DNA of 64,000 bases from contig NC_092697.1 in assembly GCF_964275005.1 (NCBI RefSeq), positions 14,615,327 to 14,679,326 on the forward strand, given 5' to 3'. This document shows positions 54,701-58,632 of the stretch, in pieces (within the stretch, counting starts at the first letter, position 1; every line of letters starts with the position of its first letter). This DNA is from Diadema setosum. Lineage: Eukaryota; Echinodermata; Echinoidea; Diadematoida; Diadematidae. The notes beneath the pieces were generated by a model. It had not been told where the DNA came from. It did no database searches and worked only from the letters and a program-made list of their open reading frames with translations. A program made the translations under genes and the position numbers.

Positions 54701-57407
54701 GGTGGTGCGCATCTCGCGCGACAGAGCCATGACCTTCAAGTCATCATCTGGGTATTCCAGGAGGTGGCGTAGGGGGTCGGTCTCCAGGGCCCCTTTGCTC
54801 TCGTTGACATATTCCTCATACTCCAGGGGTTCCAGGATCTCGGAGAGAGGTATCTGTAGATGGACACAACAGGACCAGGTTCGGTAATTTTTAAAGACAG
54901 CAGCCCTAGCCCTCACTAGAAAACAAAAAGGGCCTTTTAAAGGTAGGGAATCCCATTTGCATGCCTTAAATGAAGAGTTGTGTAAACACAGTGGTATGTT
55001 GAAAAGAGTATCATTTTAGAAACTCCCATAAAGTATTGAAAGTGGAAGGTTTTTTAGTACATTTTTATTGACCGTTAGATTTTGAATTGAATTTTTTTTT
55101 CGGGGCTCACCGTAAATTTCAGTACATTACTAGGCTACCTTTGCAGACCCACGCACTGCATGTGTGTCCATCATGTATATTTTGTGAATAAAGTTCATCA
55201 AAACTTACAAACATTTCTATATACATTCTTGCCACACACTCTATATGTTATTACATCAGCTCTTATACTTTTAGATTTGTGTTTATAGATAAAAAAAAAT
55301 ACAGAAGACTGCAACAAAAAGGCTTAAGTGTGGCTGACACACAGAACTACTGAGTAGTTGAGTTTTGTGCATTATTCAAATTGTAGATAACTGTTGACTT
55401 CCCAATTTCTAAGCAGTGGCCTAAACAAGTCCCCTGAGGTTCATATTTAATGTTTTGCTGCATTTTGGGAGTTCTGTAAAAGGTATCCCCTACCTTTAAA
55501 GGGGCTGAGATTTTTTTTTTTTAATTTTTTTTTTTTTTTTTTTTTTTGGGGGGGGGGGGGTGTGGGGTTTAGTGCTTGTGGCTGGTTGGGTTAAAGGGAC
55601 TGTACAGTACTGGTTGAGGTGGGGATTCATGTTTTTAGCATTCCTAAGTGAGATAATGAGAAACCTCTTATGAAATATGAAAGAGCATATAATGTTAAGA
55701 AGGATTCAACGTTTATTTGACGAAAACTGGTTTTTGAAATTGTTCAAATAAAAGCATGTCATTTCATGGATCTAAACCTACAGGGGCCCTTTATCAATCC
55801 AGACAGCTGCTACCACTTCCAAAAACATTATTCTTTCTTTCTTTCTTTTTTTTCACTGAATGCAGGATCGTAGATAGTAGAAACTCACGGCGCCTGGGCT
55901 GAGGGAGCTGGTGAGTCTGGCCACATCTCTGGCTGAGTAGTGTGATGACACCTGCCGTCGAATGTCTGCTGCAGGCCGCGATCTGAAAAATGCAAAATCC
56001 GCACAATGGTATGAAGTTAAATTAATAGAGTCAAGCCACAATGTTTCCATACCAATCTAGAACCCAACAGCACAGTGATAGACAGGAAATATTGGATAGA
56101 TGCAGTGATTACTGGTATTTGTTATCAGTGTGTTAGTGTTCTTTGGGAAAGGGTGATTGAGGATTTTTTAGTTTCACAATCTGCACTACCTTATAGCAAG
56201 GCATCTAATTGAAGGTCGAGACTACATATTTCTAGCATGTCTGATCATCAGGCAATTGTGCACTTTACGGCCCTATATCATCGCATCGGTACCTCATTCC
56301 CCGTATGCCAAGGTGATATCCCACGATAATATTATCTAGGGCCGTAAAGTGCACAATTGCCGATCATTAATATTATGGTTGATGCAGTGGAATCTAATTG
56401 TTAATGTTTAATTATTGTTAGTTACATGTGAAGACCAGTAAACGCTATAACCAACAGTTACCGTAAGTTGTCTCTCTCGATCTAATTCTAAGATCAAGAA
56501 CTCTAATAACGTTAGATATCAGTGTCTCATCAGATAACACTAACATTTAACAACAGTCAACGCTCTCAAGAGTCTAGGTTCCAGTAGGATTGGGGGGTTG
56601 GGTGTCCGGACACTTATATCGCGTACTGACTTGCTTATTTTACTTTGAATACGCATTTACACACAGCTCCTCACTGACAAACAACTGTCTATGTAGTCGT
56701 AGGCACGTCAATTGTCAAACCAGACACACTTTACAGTACGCGTCCGGTCCCACAACCTGTCCGGACACCCAATATGACTGGGACGTCTGGGTTCCAATTA
56801 TGCACTGGGTATACTATATTTATCAGTTATTTTTCTGAGAGGTCGGGCTGACTTGTGAACTTTCATCACATTCACCAAAGAATCATACAGAGGGAATTAT
56901 TTTTTGAGGGAAGACAGGTAAATTAATTCAAGTAATGCATCCGTCATCACTATGTCTGATCTAGCTTGTGCATTATACCGCACCCTGCCTTTCGAATGAA
57001 TGACACTACACAAACAAAAGGTAGTAGAGTGGCGCATATGTATGCAGCACAGCAGCAGCCCGTTGACGTTGTACACTGTCGCTGTCACAGCACTCTGCTA
57101 ACCGTGTTCTAGCGCTAGCGGCTAGCGCTCCTTGCTGTATTTATACCACACGCACAGCTGCACAGCACAAGCCGCACAGCACCACTCCACCAGCCTACAC
57201 AACAAACCAACGACGGTAATAACTCCAATCTGTCACTGTGGCAAAATACACCCGGAAATATGATACGAATTCAGCATGAAATGCTGTAACGATGAACCAT
57301 AAAGGAAAACTACATAAATTGGGAGTAACTTTCAGAAATTGCGATGTCTGATACTGATATACTTACTTGTTAAGTTTTTGGGCGAAAGCCCTCTGACCAG
57401 AAGCCAT
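6165..57407 (-). CDS. DOCK7: DOCK7-like guanine nucleotide exchange factor, 41 coding exons, complete
   Basis: Dedicator-of-cytokinesis protein of the DOCK-C (DOCK6/7/8) group; the family uses its DHR-2 domain to load GTP on Rac/Cdc42 at membranes bound through DHR-1, controlling actin, polarity and migration. Forty-one exons were joined by reading GT-AG borders on the minus strand; phases agree throughout and the sum is 6,375 nt, 2,124 residues plus stop. Human DOCK7 is about 2,110-2,140 residues. DHR-1 lies at about residues 573-740 (exons 13-16), a Ser/Pro-rich linker at 874-965 (exon 19), DHR-2 at about 1665-2100 (exons 33-41). The DHR-2 loop IGTTVNQGP (2010-2018) carries Val2014, a plausible nucleotide-sensor valine. 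Start ATG at 57405-57407 has A at -3 and G at +4. No frameshift or internal stop. The ortholog may predate the vertebrate DOCK6/7/8 split, so the symbol marks the group rather than a strict one-to-one ortholog. Confidence 0.93.
6471..6697. mobile_element. TA-flanked TACTGTAAAAGC element (intron 40)
   Basis: TACTGTAAAAGC ... GCTTTTACAGTA, 227 bp, with TTTGCGAAATTCACGAAAAT inside. A TA duplication fits a Tc1/mariner-like MITE. Confidence 0.7.
7147..7244 (-). CDS. DOCK7: DOCK7 exon 40 (DHR-2)
   Basis: Residues 2017-2049; [20 protein letters not shown] then [13 protein letters not shown]. Acceptor ctag, donor GTGAGT, ends in phase 2. Confidence 0.93.
7839..7982 (-). CDS. DOCK7: DOCK7 exon 39 (DHR-2 catalytic loop)
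   Basis: Residues 1969-2016; [20 protein letters not shown]. The IGTTVNQ segment at its end continues into exon 40 as GP; by analogy with DOCK9 a valine in this loop senses nucleotide and expels Mg2+, here probably Val2014 (inference). Confidence 0.95.
8405..8632. repeat. pyrimidine-rich tract in intron 38
   Basis: About 230 bp dominated by C and T on the plus strand (TCTCTCTCTCTTTCTTCT, CCTCCCCCCTTCAG), so purine-rich in the DOCK7 pre-mRNA. It extends almost to the donor of exon 38. Confidence 0.75.
8642..8787 (-). CDS. DOCK7: DOCK7 exon 38 (DHR-2)
   Basis: Residues 1920-1968; [20 protein letters not shown] then [19 protein letters not shown], the conserved lobe B/C boundary. Donor GTAAAT. 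Confidence 0.95.
9180..9430. repeat. pentanucleotide satellite (ATGAC)n/(ATGAT)n in intron 37
   Basis: Degenerate ATGAT-like DNA from 9180, then 18 ATGAC units (9276-9365), 12 ATGAT units (9366-9425) and one ATGAC. The switch between the two variants is abrupt. It ends 50 bp from exon 37. Confidence 0.95.
9481..9661 (-). CDS. DOCK7: DOCK7 exon 37 (DHR-2)
   Basis: Residues 1860-1920; [20 protein letters not shown] is a DHR-2 signature. A pentanucleotide satellite starts 50 bp beyond the donor GTGAGA. Confidence 0.95.
9876..9971. mobile_element. 93-bp TTAACCC hairpin repeat, copy 1 (diverged)
   Basis: TTAACCTGCTGAAGAAGGAC ... CTTCAATGAGTTA; same interior words (GCATTT, ACTCAGAACTAGTC) as the other copies. 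Confidence 0.55.
9985..10206. repeat. TACTGTAAAA-type repeat relic (intron 36)
   Basis: Ends TAGTTTTACAGTA; interior GCAAATTTCATGAGAAGTG and AATTCACAAAAGTTTCATG resembles the copy at 60930-61181. Left end lost. Confidence 0.45.
10269..10652. mobile_element. 390-bp palindromic TTAA element, copy 2 (intron 36)
   Basis: AAAGGGACTGTACAGTACTG at the left, CAGAACTGTACAGTCCCTT at the right. The left TTAA is intact, the right decayed to TCAA. Confidence 0.75.
10883..11017 (-). CDS. DOCK7: DOCK7 exon 36 (DHR-2)
   Basis: Residues 1815-1859; [20 protein letters not shown] is a conserved DHR-2 lobe B stretch. Donor GTCAGT. Confidence 0.95.
11085..11275 (-). mobile_element. tRNA-derived SINE (intron 35)
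   Basis: On the minus strand an A box TAGCCAAGTGG (11238-11248) and a B box GGTTCAAGTCC (11194-11204) are both intact, followed by a body with CTTGGCAAGGCACTTTAACC. The head looks derived from a tRNA with a long variable arm. It is not a functional tRNA gene. Confidence 0.65.
11740..11871 (-). CDS. DOCK7: DOCK7 exon 35 (DHR-2)
   Basis: Residues 1771-1814; [20 protein letters not shown] and HGKLQDAF. Found only by splicing in frame between exons 34 and 36. Donor GTGGGT. Confidence 0.93.
12157..12300 (-). CDS. DOCK7: DOCK7 exon 34 (DHR-2)
   Basis: Residues 1723-1770; [20 protein letters not shown] and [18 protein letters not shown] are nearly invariant in DOCK6/7/8. Donor GTGGGG. Confidence 0.95.
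12908..13088 (-). CDS. DOCK7: DOCK7 exon 33 (start of DHR-2)
   Basis: Residues 1662-1722; [20 protein letters not shown] and [15 protein letters not shown] form lobe A of DHR-2. Donor GTAAAA. Confidence 0.95.
13144..13236. mobile_element. 93-bp TTAACCC hairpin repeat, copy 2
   Basis: TTAACCCGTTGGGGATTGG ... CCTCAACAGGTTAA with GCATTTCGCACAGACAC inside. Confidence 0.7.
13625..14409. mobile_element. 785-bp TTAA element with CCCTAAAAAGACTGG ends, copy A (intron 32)
   Basis: TTAACCCTAAAAAGACTGGG at the left and CAGTCTTTTTAGGGTTAA at the right. TTAA plus a CCCT terminus is the piggyBac signature. Subterminal G and C homopolymers face each other and a GGGCCCC/GATCTCGGCCG motif follows. No transposase. 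Confidence 0.8.
14655..14767 (-). CDS. DOCK7: DOCK7 exon 32
   Basis: Residues 1625-1662; [20 protein letters not shown] and LMYRIAKG. Acceptor ctag, donor GTAAGA, ends in phase 2. Confidence 0.93.
15194..15287. mobile_element. 94-bp TTAACCC hairpin repeat, copy 3
   Basis: TTAACCCATTGAGGGCGGAC ... TCTGTGGGTTTAA; interior matches copies 2 and 4. Confidence 0.7.
15586..15744 (-). CDS. DOCK7: DOCK7 exon 31
   Basis: Residues 1572-1624; [20 protein letters not shown] and [14 protein letters not shown] are almost identical to vertebrate DOCK7. Donor GTGAGG. Confidence 0.95.
15792..15836. repeat. (TG)n microsatellite (intron 30)
   Basis: Uninterrupted TG run of about 22 units. Confidence 0.95.
16019..16470. 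other. DOCK7: part of DOCK7 intron 30 with nothing recognised
   Basis: AT-rich intronic DNA; no coding similarity, inverted repeat or tandem repeat visible. Confidence 0.5.
16471..16623 (-). CDS. DOCK7: DOCK7 exon 30
   Basis: Residues 1521-1571; [20 protein letters not shown] and [19 protein letters not shown] are almost identical to vertebrate DOCK7. 153 nt, donor GTGAGT. Confidence 0.95.
16686..16790. repeat. (CAGA)n/(GATA)n tetranucleotide repeat (intron 29)
   Basis: Mixed CAGA and GATA units with single-base interruptions. Confidence 0.85.
17428..17562 (-). CDS. DOCK7: DOCK7 exon 29
   Basis: Residues 1476-1520; [20 protein letters not shown] and [12 protein letters not shown]. Donor GTCAGT. 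Confidence 0.92.
17989..18085 (-). CDS. DOCK7: DOCK7 exon 28
   Basis: Residues 1443-1475; [18 protein letters not shown]. Acceptor cccccag, donor GTAACT. Confidence 0.9.
18284..19058. mobile_element. 775-bp TTAA element, copy B (intron 27)
   Basis: Same ends and interior as copy A, both TTAA present, with G8-G10 and C7 runs inside the ends. Confidence 0.8.
19059..19545. mobile_element. partial TTAA element, copy C, inverted, abutting copy B
   Basis: The reverse complement of the left half of copies A/B, ending AATAGGGTTAA. It starts directly at the right TTAA of copy B, forming a tail-to-tail pair. Confidence 0.65.
19562..19656. mobile_element. 95-bp TTAACCC hairpin repeat, copy 4, next to the exon 27 donor
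   Basis: TTAACCCACTGAAGACTAGT ... CCTCAATGGGTTAA, in the opposite orientation. Only 10 bp separate it from exon 27, so it was inserted at intron positions +10 or so. Confidence 0.75.
19667..19760 (-). CDS. DOCK7: DOCK7 exon 27
   Basis: Residues 1412-1443; [19 protein letters not shown] is a diagnostic DOCK-C stretch. Missed by simple ORF scans. A 93-bp palindromic repeat ends 10 bp from the exon on its donor side. Confidence 0.9.
20820..20964 (-). CDS. DOCK7: DOCK7 exon 26
   Basis: Residues 1364-1412; [20 protein letters not shown] matches the conserved NSLTFKKS...EEAILG block. Acceptor gtag, donor GTGAGG, ends in phase 1. Confidence 0.92.
21064..21372. repeat. ~41-bp degenerate tandem repeat, left part (intron 25)
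   Basis: ATTCCCCTCAAAACTTGACC-type units at 21070, 21111, 21153, 21193, 21308 and 21349. A further unit appears at 22262-22325 after an unrelated CpG-rich block. Confidence 0.75.
21373..22257. promoter_or_regulatory. CpG-rich block with diverging splice donors inside intron 25
   Basis: This 0.9-kb block interrupts the 41-bp repeat and is visibly richer in CG than its surroundings (GCGCGCC, GACGCGCGCG, GCCGAG...). A minus-strand donor CCAG|GTAAGT lies at 21464-21473 and a plus-strand donor TTCGG|GTAAGT near 22083. It could be an internal bidirectional promoter or an inserted sequence; no coding similarity seen. Confidence 0.35.
22413..22595. mobile_element. 183-bp MITE with CTGGGCCCCGTTGC ends (intron 25)
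   Basis: CTGGGCCCCGTTGCTAGAAA at the left, TTTCTTGCAACGGGGCCCAG at the right; inverted repeats match at 19 of 20 positions. Confidence 0.75.
22893..23081 (-). CDS. DOCK7: DOCK7 exon 25
   Basis: Residues 1301-1363; [20 protein letters not shown] to CIYCFEYK. Donor GTGGGT, phase 0. Confidence 0.92.
23598..23751. mobile_element. 154-bp MITE with GGGCACTGTTTCATG ends (intron 24)
   Basis: GGGCACTGTTTCATGAAAGT and the inverted CATGAAATGGTGCCC form ~25-bp imperfect terminal repeats that continue into TTGTCA/TGACAA. Confidence 0.7.
23796..24111 (-). CDS. DOCK7: DOCK7 exon 24
   Basis: Residues 1195-1300; [36 protein letters not shown] and [15 protein letters not shown] are conserved blocks. Acceptor tag, donor GTGAGT. 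Confidence 0.93.
24678..25015 (-). CDS. DOCK7: DOCK7 exon 23
   Basis: Residues 1083-1195, the longest exon; [20 protein letters not shown], then a Ser/Pro-rich insert ([15 protein letters not shown]), then [19 protein letters not shown]. Locally GC-rich compared with the introns. Ends in phase 2. Confidence 0.93.
25614..25727 (-). CDS. DOCK7: DOCK7 exon 22
   Basis: Residues 1045-1082; [20 protein letters not shown] is strongly conserved. Donor GTATTT. Confidence 0.92.
26006..26242. mobile_element. 237-bp MITE, CATACCTGCCAAC ends, TTACTA duplication (intron 21)
   Basis: CATACCTGCCAAC / GTTGGCAAGTATG match at 12 of 13 positions; both flanks (26000-26005, 26243-26248) read TTACTA. The interior has repeated AATCTTAC/AATCTGAT words. 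Confidence 0.75.
26262..26402 (-). repeat. degenerate SINE-like sequence
   Basis: CCAGGTACCCATTTATACAC, TTGTCCAAGAATGTAAGCAC and CTCGGGTCCTCCGG are words of a widespread tRNA-derived SINE body; the internal promoter B box is degenerate. Confidence 0.45.
26836..26945 (+). pseudogene. relic of a LINE reverse-transcriptase C-terminus
   Basis: Translates as [17 protein letters not shown], stop, NLTHVDP, stop, NEVGG, resembling the GRPRKTW...D...L tail of non-LTR retrotransposon ORFs. Stops interrupt it and it is tiny. Confidence 0.45.
27095..27235 (-). CDS. DOCK7: DOCK7 exon 21
   Basis: Residues 998-1044; [20 protein letters not shown] through EIIARYNK. Diverged relative to vertebrates but in frame; donor GTGTGC is weak. 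Confidence 0.88.
27679..27712. repeat. (TG)n microsatellite at the LINE 5' junction
   Basis: About 16 TG units immediately ahead of the LINE open frame. Confidence 0.9.
27760..29160 (+). mobile_element. 5'-truncated LINE (L1/Tx1-like) with zf-RVT domain
   Basis: An open frame to 28547 encodes the C-terminal end of a non-LTR retrotransposon ORF2: [20 protein letters not shown] then [18 protein letters not shown] and a following LW, the C...H...C zinc-binding reverse-transcriptase domain. The reverse transcriptase core and endonuclease are missing. After the stop come a GT-rich tract, a duplicated ~50-bp segment and a 3' end near 29130-29155 with AATAAAAT and an A-rich tail. It lies antisense to DOCK7 in intron 20. 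Clade assignment is tentative. Confidence 0.75.
28841..29047 (+). repeat. direct duplication in the LINE 3' region
   Basis: GATTTATAATCGAGTTGTTA followed by TGTT(T)GAAG and GGCAGTATAAGT occurs at 28839-28885 and 28995-29045, separated by a (TA)n and poly-T stretch. It is probably part of the element's 3' UTR. Confidence 0.7.
29229..29395. repeat. GT-rich low-complexity tract
   Basis: TG runs with a repeated TTTGTTATGGATGTGTATG motif and a CGCGCACGCGCGCG stretch. Confidence 0.85.
29599..29817. mobile_element. short repeat with CAGGGCTGTAGGTAT / CTATGCCACTG ends
   Basis: Ends resemble the widespread invertebrate family that starts CAGTGGCATAGTTAGGAT and carries C/A homopolymers. It lies nested in the 2.9-kb element. 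Boundaries are approximate. Confidence 0.5.
30860..30955 (-). CDS. DOCK7: DOCK7 exon 20
   Basis: Residues 966-997; [20 protein letters not shown] and AWFFFELI. Its acceptor (attacag|CTGG) is the first unit of a 53-bp tandem repeat occupying the end of intron 19. Donor GTGAGT. Confidence 0.92.
30952..31460. repeat. 53-bp minisatellite containing copies of the exon 20 splice acceptor
   Basis: About nine units; the boundary CCAGCTGTAATTGAAAAC recurs at 30952, 31104, 31156, 31209, 31262, 31315, 31367 and 31420. Period is 52-53 bp. The first unit overlaps the exon 20 border, so most units carry a minus-strand acceptor-like ttacag|CTGGTT. A (CAATT)n tract at 31006-31037 interrupts the array. Confidence 0.88.
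31898..32172 (-). CDS. DOCK7: DOCK7 exon 19 (Ser/Pro linker)
   Basis: Residues 874-965; a low-complexity Ser/Arg/Pro linker ([31 protein letters not shown]), probably disordered and a likely phosphorylation region. Human DOCK7 has a comparable linker with an SP-DDE motif. Donor GTGAGA. Confidence 0.9.
32687..32851 (-). CDS. DOCK7: DOCK7 exon 18
   Basis: Residues 819-874; [20 protein letters not shown] and [19 protein letters not shown] are conserved. Donor GTAAGA, phase 1 on both sides. Confidence 0.92.
33244..33460 (-). CDS. DOCK7: DOCK7 exon 17
   Basis: Residues 747-819; [20 protein letters not shown] and [19 protein letters not shown] match the helical armadillo-like region. Donor GTGAGT, ends in phase 1. 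Confidence 0.92.
34216..34302 (-). CDS. DOCK7: DOCK7 exon 16
   Basis: Residues 718-746; [19 protein letters not shown] is the conserved continuation after DHR-1. 87 nt, phase 0, donor GTAAGT. It lies 6.9 kb from exon 15. Confidence 0.92.
37435..37715. repeat. diverged ~161-bp tandem duplication in intron 15
   Basis: ACTGGGATGCTCTTCT at 37471 and ACTGGGAGGCTGTTCT at 37632, each followed by CTTGACCAGGGGA, a G/A-rich stretch and CACTGGTCAGTTG. Confidence 0.7.
40070..40093 (-). CDS. candidate 24-nt cassette microexon (8 codons)
   Basis: Inside intron 15. A 24-mer unusually rich in CpG for this intron is bounded by a pyrimidine-rich acceptor ending tttcttgtag and a donor GTTAGT. It would insert KKAPANEQ between residues 717 and 718, within or next to the end of DHR-1, without shifting frame. 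Microexons of this size are common in animal neural genes; here it is only a sequence-based inference and could be chance. Confidence 0.35.
41254..41355 (-). CDS. DOCK7: DOCK7 exon 15 (DHR-1)
   Basis: Residues 684-717; [20 protein letters not shown] to LSPD. Too short for most ORF scans but bounded by cag and GTAAGT, and it bridges exons 14 and 16 in frame. Confidence 0.92.
41660..42081. mobile_element. 422-bp element with CTGCGGTCACACTGG ends (intron 14)
   Basis: CTGCGGTCACACTGGCAAAA at the left and CCAGTGTGACCGCAG at the right; a second copy is at 61453. Non-coding. Confidence 0.75.
42385..42597 (-). CDS. DOCK7: DOCK7 exon 14 (DHR-1)
   Basis: Residues 613-683; [19 protein letters not shown] and [17 protein letters not shown] are the DHR-1 core. 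213 nt, symmetric phase 0, donor GTGAGC. Confidence 0.93.
43294..43411 (-). CDS. DOCK7: DOCK7 exon 13 (start of DHR-1)
   Basis: Residues 573-612; [20 protein letters not shown] starts the C2-like DHR-1 domain, which binds phosphoinositides in the family. Donor GTATGT. Confidence 0.92.
43998..44160 (-). CDS. DOCK7: DOCK7 exon 12
   Basis: Residues 519-573; [19 protein letters not shown] followed by [18 protein letters not shown], which leads into DHR-1. Donor GTGAGA, ends in phase 2. Confidence 0.92.
44759..44852 (-). CDS. DOCK7: DOCK7 exon 11
   Basis: Residues 488-519; [20 protein letters not shown] corresponds to the conserved block before DHR-1. Donor GTGAGA, ends in phase 1. Confidence 0.92.
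44962..45200. repeat. inverted, diverged relative of the 59456 element (intron 11 to 10)
   Basis: Contains TTTGCGAATCGGGACTCC, CATGAGTGGTTAAATTCGCG and CACGAAATTGCAAAAATAAG, the reverse complement of the 59456 interior. Confidence 0.5.
45885..46096 (-). CDS. DOCK7: DOCK7 exon 10
   Basis: Residues 417-487. First half is a charged Ser/Arg-rich linker ([14 protein letters not shown]), second half [18 protein letters not shown] is conserved. Donor GTGAGG. Confidence 0.9.
46322..47369. repeat. 54/24-bp minisatellite in DOCK7 intron 9
   Basis: About 16 copies of a 54-bp unit (GTGTACAGGGAGGTATCGG ... ACATTCACTGATATACACAC) with interspersed 24-bp partial units (ACTGGTGTACAGGGAGGTAT ACGC). Both lengths are multiples of three and stop-free in several frames on both strands, so the array yields long overlapping ORFs. 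The plus-strand 18-residue translation includes [15 protein letters not shown]. No gene is inferred. Confidence 0.92.
47894..48038 (-). CDS. DOCK7: DOCK7 exon 9
   Basis: Residues 369-417; [20 protein letters not shown] is highly conserved. Acceptor ttag, donor GTATGG, ends in phase 1. Confidence 0.92.
48420..48810. mobile_element. 390-bp palindromic TTAA element, copy 3 (intron 8)
   Basis: Both ends keep TTAA (TTAAAGGGACTG ... CACCCTTTAA). Arms are nearly perfect inverted copies. Confidence 0.8.
49129..49353 (-). CDS. DOCK7: DOCK7 exon 8
   Basis: Residues 294-368; [22 protein letters not shown] and [20 protein letters not shown] are near-identical to vertebrate DOCK7. The donor GTATTA is non-ideal but needed for the frame to continue into exon 9. 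Confidence 0.92.
49987..50053 (-). CDS. DOCK7: DOCK7 exon 7
   Basis: Residues 271-293; [17 protein letters not shown] is a hallmark segment of DOCK-C proteins. Only 67 nt, donor GTGAGT. Confidence 0.92.
50054..51122. other. DOCK7: DOCK7 intron 6
   Basis: Unique AT-rich DNA apart from a tRNA-like segment at 50811-50885 (minus strand). Confidence 0.55.
50811..50890 (-). ncRNA. tRNA-like sequence with Pol III signals (pseudo-tRNA or SINE head)
   Basis: Minus strand: A-box-like GCCTGGTGGTAG (50870-50881), perfect B box GGTTCAAGTCC (50830-50840) and a T9 run immediately downstream. The T arm has one mismatch and the anticodon loop lacks T33, so an active tRNA is unlikely. Confidence 0.35.
51123..51208 (-). 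CDS. DOCK7: DOCK7 exon 6
   Basis: Residues 243-271; [20 protein letters not shown] matches the conserved PxEHFGxRxLxKCLxL block. Donor GTAAGA, ends in phase 2. Confidence 0.92.
51878..52096 (-). CDS. DOCK7: DOCK7 exon 5
   Basis: Residues 170-242, from [20 protein letters not shown] through MFDL and [10 protein letters not shown] to YPPPDE. Flanked by cag and GTGAGT; 219 nt, phase 0 on both sides. Confidence 0.92.
52097..53657. other. DOCK7: DOCK7 intron 4, nothing recognised
   Basis: About 1.6 kb of AT-rich intronic DNA. I see no coding similarity, no clear terminal inverted repeats and no tandem repeat. Confidence 0.6.
53658..53853 (-). CDS. DOCK7: DOCK7 exon 4
   Basis: Residues 104-169; [12 protein letters not shown] matches the conserved VRDC...YTxxW block of DOCK7. 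Acceptor tag-type (taag|C), donor GTAAGT. Confidence 0.9.
54678..54853 (-). CDS. DOCK7: DOCK7 exon 3
   Basis: Residues 46-104, [18 protein letters not shown] onward to a LLEYPDDD motif typical of the DOCK-C N-terminus. Donor GTAGGT; the alternative later GT would read through a TAG, so the exon must end at 54678 (phase 2). Confidence 0.9.
55591..55742. mobile_element. 390-bp palindromic TTAA element, copy 4, 3'-truncated (intron 2)
   Basis: The left 150 bp only, starting TTAAAGGGACTGTACAGTAC. It follows a long T/G homopolymer run. Confidence 0.7.
55889..55982 (-). CDS. DOCK7: DOCK7 exon 2
   Basis: Residues 14-45, including [19 protein letters not shown]. Acceptor cag at 55983-55985, donor GTGAGT. 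Ends in phase 0. Confidence 0.92.
56251..56361. mobile_element. 111-bp MITE with perfect 25-bp ends (intron 1)
   Basis: Ends are perfect 25-bp inverted repeats (GGCAATTGTGCACTTTACGG ... ). Flanks GATCATCA and GATCATTA look like an 8-bp target duplication with one change. The interior is only ~60 bp. Confidence 0.8.
56598..56772. mobile_element. 175-bp MITE with TTGGGTGTCCGGACA ends (intron 1)
   Basis: A perfect 15-bp inverted repeat at 56598-56612 and 56758-56772. No clear target duplication. Confidence 0.7.
57367..57407 (-). CDS. DOCK7: DOCK7 exon 1 (start codon)
   Basis: Encodes [13 protein letters not shown] plus two bases of Lys14. The vertebrate family begins with a similar RAFAQK stretch. 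Donor GTAAGT at 57361-57366. ATG context AACATGG is strong. Confidence 0.9.
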
Positions 57408-58217
57408 GTTCAGTCAAATCACTTCCTGACTGATCGGGATCGGATACAGTCGACTCCGCAGATAGTGGCACGGGGTTTTGAGCTGTGAAACGTACACCGT
57501 ACTCACTTACGGCCACAGAACGGACACAATAATATCCGCGGATACTTCTCCGAATAACCGAGTAAACACTGGGGGAAAACACACGTGTGCGTGCCTGTTA
57601 GGTTGGTAAGCTAAAGTCATATTAGATTTTCATTTAGTTTGGTGGCAGACAAGAGAGATTGTAGAAAATTTAGAACATACCGTTGATGTTATTTAAACGT
57701 TTGGCTGGTTTAGAGTTGGCGTGTGGTCAAAGAGTGTAAGAACTCGTTTATGAAGCCGAAGCTGTTTTCATCTGTTGTAGGCCCCTAGTGCATAACAGTC
57801 CCACACGTTCAAAAACTAGTGGGTACGTACGGTACGGGTTTATAGCTAACCGTTAGACATACAACAGCGCGTTGCCCATTTTTCGACCGCCCGTGTGTAT
57901 TAACTGACGCCTGATTTCGCGCAATGAATTTGTTACTATTACGCCGATAAGAAATGCACGGATGCACATAAAGTATGTGCATATACTTACTGATCACCAA
58001 CCTAAAGGATATAGATTCTACTTGCGAAATTTAGTCTTTTAGATTGAGGTTGCGGAAGCAATTTAGTGAGCATGATTCAACCTCCTGCGCCCACTGTTTG
58101 ACGCCTATGCCCATTCTTTGTTGATCACCATATGATTGTGAATGGATTAGCGTGCGTGCCATGATTCTACCACGCGCAGACGAGAGCTCTGACACACTAT
58201 GAGAGTGCGGTACTCAA

Positions 58218-58440
58218 TACTGTAAAACTAAAGTGGATATTTTTGCGCGACTAATTTTTCGCACTCGGCTGGGCCAGGTGAGACAAATTTCGCAGGTTTT
58301 TAATTCTGCGGAATTGAGACATCAACTGCTGGAACATATGACAAGCAAAAATATTTGCGTGCTTTTATTTTTGCGCTAGTTTCTGGTTGCGCGAAATGCG
58401 CGAAAATTTCAACACCGTGAAAATTTCCACTTTTGCAGTA
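58218..58440. mobile_element. TA-flanked TACTGTAAAAC element in the divergent promoter region
   Basis: TACTGTAAAACTAAAGTGGA ... TCCACTTTTGCAGTA, 223 bp, with TTTTGCGCGACTAATTTTTC inside. Confidence 0.7.
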
Positions 58441-58632
58441 TACTCCATGCTGTCTAGATAACTCTACTCAAGATTTGCTTTCACATACGCACAGATTCAA
58501 CATGCATACTTTTATGCTGAACCATGGTGCATCTCGTAAATCCTGGCACGGATGGCATGGAAATATAAATAGCGCGTAAATGCAGAAGCTATCTCAGAAA
58601 CTGCTCCCACCGTAGCTGTACATAGGTGTACA

